From positions 32,059,453 through 32,123,452 of the forward strand of contig OY987306.1 of NCBI GenBank assembly GCA_963920635.1: DNA of 64,000 nt, read 5' to 3'. This document shows, piece by piece, positions 33,907 through 43,712 of the stretch (positions are counted from its first letter, which is position 1; each line of letters begins with the position of its first letter). The notes under the pieces are model-generated. The model was not told where the DNA came from. It saw nothing but the letters and a program-made list of their open reading frames with translations, and made no database searches. Origin of the DNA: Pseudeuparius sepicola (Eukaryota > Arthropoda > Insecta > Coleoptera > Anthribidae). The translations under genes were made by a program, and so were the position numbers.

Positions 33907-34082
33907 GCGTTGACTGACGTATTAATAAAGACTGCTCACGGCTGTCATGTTTAACAGTTCTCAACATGCGCTACCCGTAGACAAAATACAATGCAAAATA
34001 CATTTTTGACCATAGGCGCCATCTACTTTCCAGGACATGAAACTATAGCCGTGAGAAGTCTTATTAATACGTCAGTCAACGC
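33907..34082. mobile_element. 176-bp MITE, TSD ATCCA (copy 2)
   Basis: Same family as 26,074: TIRs GCGTTGACTGACGTATTAAT and its inverse, flanked by ATCCA (33,902-33,906 and 34,083-34,087). Its interior keeps ACAAAATACAATGCAAAATA and TAGGCGCCATCTAC, shared with copy 1. Confidence 0.85.
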
Positions 34083-34089
34083 ATCCAGG

Positions 34090-35340
34090 CTTTCTCTAAT
34101 TGCTTTTTCAAAATTTTCAACCTGCTTCAGCTGTTTTGGGCTGAGAGTTAAACGGCACTGCACTCAAATATTTTGGAACATTCTCAAAAATTGTTGGGAC
34201 ACCTCCTATTCCTTTAGCTTAGATGATATTCTCTATAGGTATTTTCCTCCCACAACACATTTGTCCGTTTTAATTGTTTCACTTTCTTGAAAATGTGTTA
34301 GCCACACATACTTAAGGGTTTCTTAGAAATTAAATCTCAGTTGGAATTTGACGAATCCATTTTTGGCGCAAATTTTCATCCCGAGGCAAAACAAATGTTG
34401 TTGAGGTGACATTTTATTCCTGGCTTTTGTAATATGTATAAATATAATATAAACAGAACCAATATTTGGTATTTAGGTATTTTTTACGAAATAAAAATGA
34501 AAACTCACCTCAGTATACTTGTAAATATTGACGAGGTTCCAGTTGATCGGTAGCGTGAAAGGCCGAATAGGAACCGTATCAGGGCGTGGGTCGACAACGA
34601 AAATCCTCGAGTACGTTACAACACTGATTTATTTCGCACAAGGTGAATGGTGAATACAAAATACACAAACCCGAACGTGGTCAACGGGAACGGCTTCCAG
34701 CCACCCGGACCGTCTGAACTCGCGGATCTCCCGCAAGCAGTACACCCGTCTGCGCCTCAGGCTCCACTGTCCAGTCCGGGGGGAGAATTCCCCTTACAGC
34801 GCTCACGCGTCGGCGCGAGCGGCACCAATCCTCCTGGACGGCACGGCCCCCACCCAGGGGCCATATTAACACCTGGGCGGTTCCCCTCCGCCAGGACACA
34901 CGCGCACTAGACACAAACTTGTTACTAAAATATAAACTGAGACGTTTAAAAACACTTCAAGCATTTAAAACTTCTCAAAACCCATAAGCTGCCGCTTTCA
35001 GTTATGTGCCAAATGACATGTAACGTTGGACTAAGATGGTCACGTAGTTTTTGTGCGCCATGGCCTGTCTTTATCGCGGGCCTCGTCCCTACGTCAACCT
35101 GTGCCTCCACTAACTCCGACCTCGAATCTCATAGGTATAATTAACCTAACCTTTATATTTTGTGGGTAAGATTTCCCAGATCCTCGTAACACTCGGGCAG
35201 TGCCGTTGACGTTTCGTCCACAAAATATATAGGTTAAGAAATGCGGCGTCAATGCTTTTGCCTGGCAACACCGCTGACAGGAGGCAGAACGGTCAGCGCC
35301 ACCTTACCGGGTTGGATGAACCTTGGTTGGAATTTCTGTA
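34090..35340. other. Non-coding stretch, including a GC-rich repeat-like piece
   Basis: The piece at about 34,540-34,920 is GC-rich, with open frames on both strands (for example 34,647-34,910), and reads like the edge of a transposable element of unknown type. 35,092-35,180 repeats 32,813-32,890. No host gene is recognised. Confidence 0.25.
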
Positions 35341-35351
35341 CGGAATTCTGC

Positions 35352-35370
35352 GGGGGGGGGGGGGGGGGGG
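35352..35370 (+). repeat. Poly-G run, 19 bases
   Basis: Uninterrupted G tract. A similar 18-base run is at 31,872-31,889. Both are candidates for G-quadruplex formation and for sequencing-length error. Confidence 0.7.
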
Positions 35371-35599
35371 AGGGGCAAAGGGGGAGAAGCGGGAAATTTG
35401 AACTAGGATCTCCCACTGGAATATTGAATTACTTTTAATTATTGCTTTATTTAAAAAAAAGAGCGCATACTGTGATATATTCCGCCACATTATGTGTTCC
35501 TTTTCAGAAATAAAACAATTAAAAGGACTACAGGGATATAATAAAGTATTTTCGTTTTTTTTTTATATATATTTAAAACAAAAACCAAAGAAACATATC

Positions 35600-36880
35600 A
35601 GGCAGGTATAATAATAAATCTCGCCCTCACAATACTCCAATCTAGGAGTATTGTGGGGGGAGGGGTTATTATTTAGGATTATTTTTGTCACCACCACCAA
35701 TAAAACCATAAACAAAAACTTAATGAATAGAAACAAAATAAAAATTAACTCCTATTTAGAAAATACATATCACAGGTCCTTGGTCCCCTTTCAGTCCGGA
35801 TAAATCACAGATAAACAGTCTTGGTCATTGTTAATATTCCCAGTCTACCGAACTTGGTTCGGCAATCCGGAAACATGTAATAAAGATAAAATCGATTAGT
35901 GAGTTCCTTATCAGCAGATCGCAATAGCTACAAGTAAGGGAAGCAAATATGTTAGATAGGAAATAATAAAGACAGTTAGGAATTTTTAAACTTCTTGAGT
36001 TTTTTAGTATGTCCCACTAATTCGCTTCGTACCTTTTTTCTCCCTGATATACTTAAAAATAGTTAATCTCACACATTATTTATTAATGAATAAAGCAATT
36101 TGACCTATTATGGATGATGTTGAAGTAACTCCGGCCATGTCTGAGATTCTTCGGGGACACGCCACCTGCGGCGTCTTCTATTCTCAAATTAAGTTGCCTC
36201 CATTCTCCGTTTCAACAGTTTCCATTGTATCTAAAATAATAAAAAGGTGTTATTTTTTACTATCGGTACCACCTATCTTTAAATCAAACAGAAAACTACT
36301 ACTGGAGTTAAACAATAAAAAACACATTAAAACACACTAAACTCAGAAAATAATAACTGCTGAAAAACAACGACTACTAAGTAGACGGGGCTTTCAGTAT
36401 GAGTCATTTTAGCAGTCGAACGAAACTGGTTCGACTATGCTTTTACTGACTATTGTTATTAATCTAGTGGTAATAACATATACAAGAAGAAACAACAGGA
36501 ATAAAGGGAATAAATGTAACTTGTAACAGTGTCTCTAAAAATAGCCCCCTAACCATACTTTTCACACTGCCTATTCATATTTGGAATATTCCTCGAATAA
36601 CACATTGATAATAATTCGGGAAGAACTGTTATGACTTATGGCATTAATAAATAATAACATATTTGACTTACCTTGTTCGAGACTGTTGATATATTTTTTT
36701 ATTAAAACTTCAAAAATTGCAAATTCATCGATCGCCAAGGCGTCTGATCCGGCGATTCTATTGGTCCAACCCTCCAACCCGTAATGTATAGGCAACCCGT
36801 TTAACATAGGGTCGCGTTCAGAGCGAATATAGCTCACTTTTTGCTACCTTCGATCATACCCTTCGGCCTTCACAACCCGA
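35600..36880. other. AT-rich non-coding stretch with two hairpins
   Basis: Hairpins at about 35,607-35,670 (core CACAATACTCC / GGAGTATTGTG) and 36,400-36,452 (GTCGAAC / GTTCGAC) lack flanking duplications. No gene is recognised. Confidence 0.3.
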
Positions 36881-36884
36881 CGTA

Positions 36885-37330
36885 ATGGCCGACCTGTGTT
36901 GCCAATGCGCCGGATCCAGTTGCATATCCCTGGTTTCGTCTGCTAATTACCTCGCAAACAATTACCGCGGAGTTCTATCCGGCGGACGGCCTGCGCGAAG
37001 GCGCCTAAATAATCCTATCTATAACTTCTCGTGGGAATGCATTGACCCTGTGGCGGCGGCCGGCCGGCCACATATTTCGCGCATCGCGCCAGCGCATGCC
37101 GCAACAATTATAATGGCGCGCCAGATTTCAGACGATAAGACGCGAATGTGTGCCTTAATTGGGAAGGGGCCGCTTAAATTGTTTGTTTATGAGATATCGA
37201 CGCGATGCATCCGGAAGAACTTCGCAGGCAACGACTTTTCCCGGCATAGGTACGCCTGGGGGTATCAGATGGGCCGGTCGGGTCGTAGAAAAAAAAACAA
37301 CACGCGGGAAGATAATAGAGGTTATTAGCA
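36885..37330. other. Unique GC-rich block, candidate cis-regulatory DNA
   Basis: A 147-codon + frame is open here, but its translation has no domain I know, and other frames are open too, as GC content would allow. The block is not repeated in the window and lies ~3.3 kb upstream of the Knirps-family exon. It could be a promoter or enhancer of that gene. A protein is less likely but not excluded. Confidence 0.25.
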
Positions 37331-37784
37331 AGGTACCAGGCACTCCTTTTGCTCTCAAAAGATGGCGTTGAATACAAGTGACGTGATGAAATAAGGTTGA
37401 AACCCACGAAAAACGTCAAGCAAGAAGAAGAAGACTTCAAAATCAACCTTACTTTTATGGCGACAATTTGACTATTAAATTCATTATACAGATGTTTGTA
37501 CCTGTGCGATCAATGCTATTGACAGACTATGAACTACAAGGATAATTAGTTTGAAAGTCTTGTCAGAAACTTGTAGCTGTTTTATTTTGAGGTTAAGCGT
37601 TATAAACAGATACCTATATGTTATTAAATAAATTGACAAATAGGTTAGTAGTTAACGCAGAGAACTATGGAGGGGAGAATGCGCTTGGAACTACTGCGCA
37701 TATCGTTTCTCGGAAACGGCAACAGAGGGCCAAGTTTCGCCATATTGTCCCTTCATTCGATTTGAAGTTTGCAGTTTGTTATAA

Positions 37785-38590
37785 CTAGACCGACACTATA
37801 TTAAAGACCCGAGCATGACGTCATATTTCATTATTGTTTACGGACTTGGGTGGCGCCACTCGACGAAAAAATGGCGACTTATTAGAGGTTATAAGGGGGG
37901 TATTCTGTGGTTATTGGTAAGTCAATTACTGACGTTTAAAATGTCCCAAATTTTAAATATCCAGCTTTATTACGATTTGCCTTCTTTTTACGGTAACGAA
38001 TTGTCTATACGTCCAGTATTTAGCAGTTTTATCCTATTAACACAGCTTTTATAGCTGTTTTATCCTAGGTAGATTTGTTTGTGATAACATAAAATTTCCA
38101 TGCACACTGCACAGACCATTAGATGAATTGCAGAAGAATAAACACTATTTTGGAATTATGGGATGATCTAATCAACCAGCTGAAGAAGCGAAAATTCTGG
38201 ATATTATTTTGGAAGGGTATTTTGTAACGTATGCAAGAATGAAAATAGAAAATTTTGTTTATAGCTCCAAAGCGAACCAATAGTCCTCCATATAAAGAAG
38301 AAACTGAAAAATCTAATGCATTTTATGCTTACTTACACTACAACTAGCCATGGACTTCATTTCAAACCGAAAGGTACCAAATACTCTTGCTTGCAAATTA
38401 GAGGGACATAACAAACAAATATTTTTTTGTATTTTGGATATTAAATTCGATGTAACAGACACATTTGCATGATTTTATTTTATAAAAGATTCTGCAACAA
38501 TGGTGTTTTAACATTAAACCACCGTGTAAATTTGTTTCGTCGTGTGGCGCCAGTGGCGATCGCTTGAAACAGCGCTATGCACAGGTCTGG
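37785..38590. repeat. Large interspersed element, copy B (inverted)
   Basis: Inverse partner of 32,890-33,740. It starts CACTATATTAAAGACC, has GTGGCGCCACTCGACGAAA, and ends GCGCTATGCACAGGTCTGG. Copies A and B are ~4 kb apart in opposite orientation, so the intervening DNA could invert by recombination. Confidence 0.7.
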
Positions 38591-38770
38591 TCCAGGTTAT
38601 AAGTACCTAGTGGTGGTATTTCAGTGTTTTTGGACGTATTATATGTGAAAGTGCCGGGTACAGTACGAAGCTGTAAGAATTAAAAGTTTAGGGGACCTCC
38701 GGGATTATCATTTTTTAGATAAGTTTAGTAAAAACAATCACCCGAATTTTGGGAGTCATTGGGGTCATAG

Positions 38771-38803
38771 CACAGAAAATATACTACGAAGTATATTTTC
38801 TGT
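38771..38803. repeat. Micro-palindrome insertion, 33 bp, TSD GGTCATAG
   Basis: CACAGAAAATATACTAC (17 bases) is followed by GAAGTATATTTTCTGTG (17 bases), a near-perfect inverse. The unit is bounded by GGTCATAG at 38,763-38,770 and 38,804-38,811; the last G of the palindrome is shared with the right duplication. Confidence 0.8.
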
Positions 38804-39312
38804 GGTCATAGGCACGCATCTGCATAATGACTGAAGGTGGGTTTATAAGCAACACAATTTTATAAAATCATACAACAAAATAATGCAACAATCTGTCCAG
38901 TTACATATTATAATATAAAATATAGCGGCAAATAATACTCGCATCTTTGCTAGAAACTTGTTGGTTTTCTAGCGTTATAAAAAACGACTAAATCTGTAGA
39001 TTTATGTAGGTATCCAGCGGGACCGTGCAGAACCCACAAGTGCGAATACTCGCAGCATTTGTCGCAATTAAGCTCATAAATCAGGCGTTAAAGCTGGTGA
39101 TTTGTCTAGATGGCCTCTGTTGTGACATTTCGTTAAAGATCTCACGTTGCGACGCTTGCGGAGGCCCGTCCGACCGGTAAAATATGGTTGTAATCATACA
39201 AATCTGTATATTAAATTGTGTGCACGGGTTGTAGGTATGCAAACAATATTTTTATTAGAAGAATATTGGGACAACGGACAACGACAACCATCGTATATGA
39301 TTTAATATTATA

Positions 39313-40251
39313 GACCGTCAGACAGTGACAGATTTTCCTTACCGATTTTCTCATTTATGCCTTGGAGAGGGTTGAAAGGTAAATCGATGCTGAGTCAGAA
39401 AATAGTCATTTTAAGTTTGGCCCCCGGGGAAAACATATGGAAAATTCGATTTTTCAAAACAGAAAAAAGGTACTAATTTTCACTTATGCCATGTTCACCG
39501 TATGATTTCTTATACGATTTCGACCTCGAAAACCCAAAGGCATATTAAGTGTAGCGTGTGGAAAAAGGGTTGAATTAAGGGTTTGGCAGATCACACAAAA
39601 AATGACTTGGTTTACTGACTCCGTCAGTTATGCCGTTCGAAATGGTGAAAACTTATATCCTCACTAGCCCAAAAATTGATTGGAAGAAGAGACGCGTGGG
39701 GAAAAATGCACTTTTGGGTCGGAAAATAAATCGGAATTTTTTTTTCGTCAACTGATTTTGTCAGGGATAAAATGAATTGCAATAAAACTTTCTATAGTTT
39801 CAGAGGCATAAGTGCAGAAATCAGTTGACGAAAAAATTTTTTTCCGATACTTATTTTCCGACCCAAAAGTGTATTTTTCCCCACGCGTCACTTCTGCCAA
39901 TCAATTTTTGGGCTAAGTGAGGATATAAGTTTTCACCATTTCGAACGGCATAACTGACGGAGTCAGTACCTAAACCAAGTCATTTTTTGTGTGATCTGCC
40001 AAACCCTTAATTCAACCCTTTTTCCACACGCTACACTTATGCCTTTGGGTTTTCCAGGTCGGAATAATATAAGAAATTATACGGTGAACATGACATAAGT
40101 GAGAATTAGTACCTTTTTTCTGTTTTGAAAAATCGGGGGCCAAACTAAAAATTATCTACTATTTTCCGACTCAGCATCGATTTACCTTTCAACCCACTCC
40201 AAGGCATAAATGAGAAAATCAGTAAGGAAAATCTGTCACTGTCTGACGGTC
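39313..40251. mobile_element. 0.94-kb palindromic element
   Basis: GACCGTCAGACAGTGACAG and its inverse bound arms of about 430 bases that are roughly 90% alike around a ~55-base centre (39,765-39,820). Marker pairs include CCCAAAAATTGATTGG / CCAATCAATTTTTGGG and CACGCGT. No coding content. Such a long near-perfect palindrome would form a hairpin RNA if transcribed. Confidence 0.85.
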
Positions 40252-40537
40252 TGTTATGGGGTACCTACAAGGCTGTCTTTTCTGCATGGTGAAATGGTCA
40301 CAAGCTACCACAGCTTTTTACGTCGCTTTTCAGTGACATGCAACAGGTTTCCGATTCTAGATATCTTACTTATGATGACAATATTCACTGCATCTCTCAA
40401 GATTTCCTTTGAACGAGATTATTATCAATTTTCAATACATCTGGGGACGTCTGAATGAACAACTTGCTGCTTATTGCAGAGAAACTTGTGTAGGTACCAT
40501 TTATTTTCTCAATATCTGCTTACTGTTTATACAGGGT

Positions 40538-40577
40538 GAGTTTTTTTTGGTAATCAGTATGGGGATCTCGGAAACTA
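40538..40577 (+). mobile_element. Truncated TACAGGGTGAG element
   Basis: Only the first ~40 bases (TACAGGGTGAGTTTTTTTTG, then GGGGATCTCGGAAACTA) remain. They lie ~80 bases upstream of the Knirps-family exon, inside its upstream intron or leader. Confidence 0.6.
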
Positions 40578-40653
40578 CGTAAATATCGTTCTAACTGATG
40601 TATGTGAAACTTTTAATATTTTGTAGATTGATTTGAATATATTTTTTTTACAG

Positions 40654-40731
40654 ATGAATCAGCTTTGCAAAGTATGCGGAGAACCCGCTGCGGGGTTTCA
40701 TTTCGGAGCCTTCACCTGCGAGGGTTGCAAG
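40654..40731 (+). CDS. Knirps-family nuclear receptor, first zinc-finger exon
   Basis: After the acceptor ATTTTTTTTACAG, 26 codons begin at an ATG and end at TGCAAG|GTAAGA in phase 0. They carry [20 protein letters not shown] and then TCEGCK: the first nuclear-receptor zinc finger (C5, C8, C22, C25) with the P-box start EGCK. The [19 protein letters not shown] form is specific to the NR0A group (knirps, knirps-like, eagle), orphan receptors without a typical ligand domain that pattern the embryo and trachea. The next exon, expected to begin SFFGR, was not recognised and may lie outside the window. The acceptor directly before the ATG implies an upstream noncoding exon. Confidence 0.9.
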
Positions 40732-41402
40732 GTAAGATGACATTTTTTTGACAGTTGACGGAGTATTTAGGTATACGCCATTGAATATAAGAAATACGCC
40801 CCCTATAGGCTCAATGCTAAACTAGTCTATGGGCCATGCCGGCAATGAACAATAACAAAGAACAACGCAGTGTAGACCCGGTGGCTAGCACCGTTCTCAT
40901 GGTGACGATGGCCCATATATTATCAGGCACAGAATAAATTAATAGCTTTGCAACAGAGGCCTCCTTACGGACATGTGTCAAAAATAAGCGAGTCTTCATT
41001 TCAATTTACAGAAAGACATACAGTATTTTAAGCATATACCTACCTACTACAGAAAATATCGTGTGATTTCTCCTATTCAAGACGAATGTTACTGTACGAC
41101 CATTCTCTGCTTGCGAAAGAATAAATCACTCGTTCAACGAGTTAGACTTTTAATTCATCTCACAACCTGCACTTTGGTGTGGCGGTTGCCTCTCATAATT
41201 CAATTTTGAAAACAGCATTGGACCCAGAAGTGCCCATTACTATCAGAGAAGGTGATTGATTGTAAGCCGCTGAACGTGATTCTTGCAGTCAGGTGAAAAG
41301 CTTGTAACGAGCTCGAAATGTCGGTCTAATTCGCATGTCTTTCGGTATCTCCTTGTTGTTAGAAAAAGTCGACAAGATGGACAAAAAGTTTTATGGGGAA
41401 AA

Positions 41403-42040
41403 CGTTCAAAAACTTAGACAAGGAAAGAGAGAGGACATCGCCCTTGCCTACCCTGCCGTGTATAGATTTTGTTACGTCGTTTTGAACGGCGGCCATTTTA
41501 TATGTGGCAGACAATAAATGGTGAGTTAATTTCGTGAATTTGTGAATTAAAAGTAACAGTGATTAAGGGAAAAATATACTCTTACGATGGTGAATTGTTT
41601 AGCGTATGGTTGCAAAAGCAGGAGTGAAAAGCAAGAGCCGTTTCACAGACAAATATTTAACAAGCTACCTTTGAAAGATGCCCTAAAACTTTATTTTTTC
41701 TCAATATAACTTCTTCATATTCCTTCGACCTTTTAGTATGATAAAGTGCATTGTTTTGTTTGTAAATAGGACGAATATAATTATTTTTTAACATTGTTTT
41801 TATTGAAAATATGGGCTGGTTTCCATGGGCGTGCATTATTTATTTTATTTTGATTGATTCGAAATCGCCACAAATAAATATATTTCAGCACTTGACACTA
41901 GCTTTACATTTGGGAAATTATCTGCAAATAAATACCAATATTTCATGTAAGTCAAAATTAACTACCTTTTCATTTTTAACATTTTTGTGATATTGGCTAA
42001 GAACGCGTTTCATGCTACGCCACTGGCCTGTCGTGCGATG
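41403..42040. mobile_element. Inverted-repeat arm carrying a THAP-type start (left)
   Basis: This arm matches the inverse of 43,016-43,712 for over 600 bases at roughly 85-90%. It contains CTACCCTGCCGTGTATAGAT, the THAP reading frame at 41,587 and ATGGGCGTGCATTATTTAT. The two arms flank ~1 kb of spacer into which the 440-bp transposon at 42,469 inserted. THAP-containing mobile DNA points to the P superfamily. Confidence 0.7.
41587..41709 (+). pseudogene. THAP zinc-finger start, transposon-derived fragment
   Basis: ATG opens 40 codons: MVNCLAYGCKSRSEKQEPFH, then RQIFNKLPLKD, then a stop. C4 and C9, with the following basic and aromatic residues, fit the beginning of a THAP (C2CH) DNA-binding domain as in P-element transposase and THAP proteins. 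The W and C/H of the second half are missing. The inverted copy on - (43,440-43,530) reads nearly the same but has lost the ATG. Both are inferred to be dead fragments. Confidence 0.5.
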
Positions 42041-42468
42041 TGGCAGTCGGTAACACGGCCGCGAGCGCTGTTAGGCGTCCACTATCTTTCTCTTTCCTTG
42101 TCTAAGTTTTCATAACTAATAGCACAATTTGGATTTATCGTCTGGAGTAGGTACTTACCATCTAAATTTTCAGACACCCTGTACTAATTCGAATGAATGC
42201 CCTAAAAGGCTACATAATATTTCATATTTAACACAGCAATATAAATTCTCAGTCGGATGCCCAGGGTCTAAAGCGTTATTAAGCCATGAGGATGATTTAA
42301 ATATTTGTGTTTAGTAAGAGCTTATATGCAAATAAAAATATTTTAGAAATATTTATGACTTGTTCAGCTACACCGAAGTGCGAGGGCGACATTGGTTTCT
42401 ACAATAAATTAGAGATGACCCGATCAAAAAGTGTTAACTTTCGAAAAAGTTTTGTTATGTATGTTGAC

Positions 42469-42908
42469 CAATGACGTCAGAACCTATAGACAGGTTTGTT
42501 TTGATAAACGCTTGACGCCCAGAACTAATCACAATCCAAGCGCTCCATTAGATTATTCCGAAAATGTCGCGAGATTGTCAGAAATTGTCCCTTTTTCTTT
42601 TTGTCGAGCCGTAGCGAACTTATTTCGACTCTGGGCTCGGAGGCTGGCGTCGTTAGACCATCCCCCGAGTCTTCAGATGAGGTTCCGATGCTTCCGGCGC
42701 CCCCAAACAAGAAAAAACATGCGATATCTAAGTGTGATTCTGGAGGAACTATAACCGGGAATCACCGGGTGTATAGTTGGTTGATGGTTGACTTTCTGTC
42801 TTTGTTTGTAGCATGGTTTTAGAGTAGTATGGATATATTTAATATTTGAGTCAAAATAAAGGGCATTTTAACAATGGGGCACCACGTCTATAGGTTTTGA
42901 CGTAATTG
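42469..42908. mobile_element. 440-bp TIR transposon, TSD ATGTTGAC (copy 2)
   Basis: About 93% alike to 18,556-18,991, with the same CAATGACGTCA ends. ATGTTGAC duplicates exactly (42,461-42,468 and 42,909-42,916). Its + frame (KCREIVRNCPF, SRSELISTLGSEAGVVRPSP, MLPAPPNKKKHAISKCDSGG) runs further than in copy 1, but a frame change after CDSGGT alters the tail. Confidence 0.85.
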
Positions 42909-43015
42909 ATGTTGACCGTGTCTTGTATCTAGTCACAGAATAACCTAGCTGCGCTACGGTCTACACACATATAATAAGGCACATAATTACACAGTATTTT
43001 TAATTTGTTTAAATT

Positions 43016-43712
43016 TTCGCAAGACAGGCCAGTGGCGTAGCATAAGAAACGCATTCTTAGCCAATATCACAAAAATGTTAAAAATGAAAAGGTAGTTAAT
43101 TTTGACTTACATTTAATTTCAAATATTGGTATTTAGATAATTTCCCAAATGTAAAGCTAGTGTTAAGTGCTGAAATGTAAAGCTAGTGTTACGTGCTGAA
43201 ATATATTTATTTGCGGCGATTTCGAATCAACCAAAATAAAATAAATAATGCACGCCCATGGAAACCAGCCCATATTTTATGAAGCTATCATAATCAATTA
43301 AGACATTTTCAATAAAAACTATTTTAAAAAATTATTATATTGGTCCTATTTATAAACAAAACAATGCACTTTATCATACTAAAAGGTAAAAGAAATTTGA
43401 AGAAATTATATTGAGAAAAAATAAAGTTTTAGGCCATCTTTCAAAGGTAGCTTGTTAAATATTTGTCTGTGTAACGACTCTTGCTTTTCACTCCTGCTTT
43501 TGCAACCATACGCTAAACAATTCACCAACGTAAGAGTATATTTTCCCCACTTTTAATTCACAAATTCACGAAATTAACCTACAACGTACTGGCTTTGCCT
43601 ACCACATATAAAATTGCTGCCGTTCAAAACGACGTAACAAAATCTATACACGGCAGGGTAGGCAAGCGCGGTGTCCTCACTTTTTCCTTGTCTGAGCATT
43701 TTTCAAACTCCT
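43016..43712. mobile_element. Inverted-repeat arm carrying a THAP-type start (right)
   Basis: Inverse of 41,403-42,040. It contains a short tandem duplication of AATGTAAAGCTAGTGTTA-GTGCTGA (about 43,150-43,200) that the left arm lacks. The flanking DNA differs from the left arm. Confidence 0.7.

Noticed and set aside
34647..34910. Proline-rich 87-codon frame
   Set aside because: Frames are open on both strands; the sequence reads like a repeat edge and has no known domain.
35607..35670. Hairpin as another micro-insertion
   Set aside because: Arms extend gradually outwards and no flanking direct repeat is present.
36400..36452. Hairpin GTCGAAC/GTTCGAC as another micro-insertion
   Set aside because: No target duplication; arms contain indels over a longer stretch.
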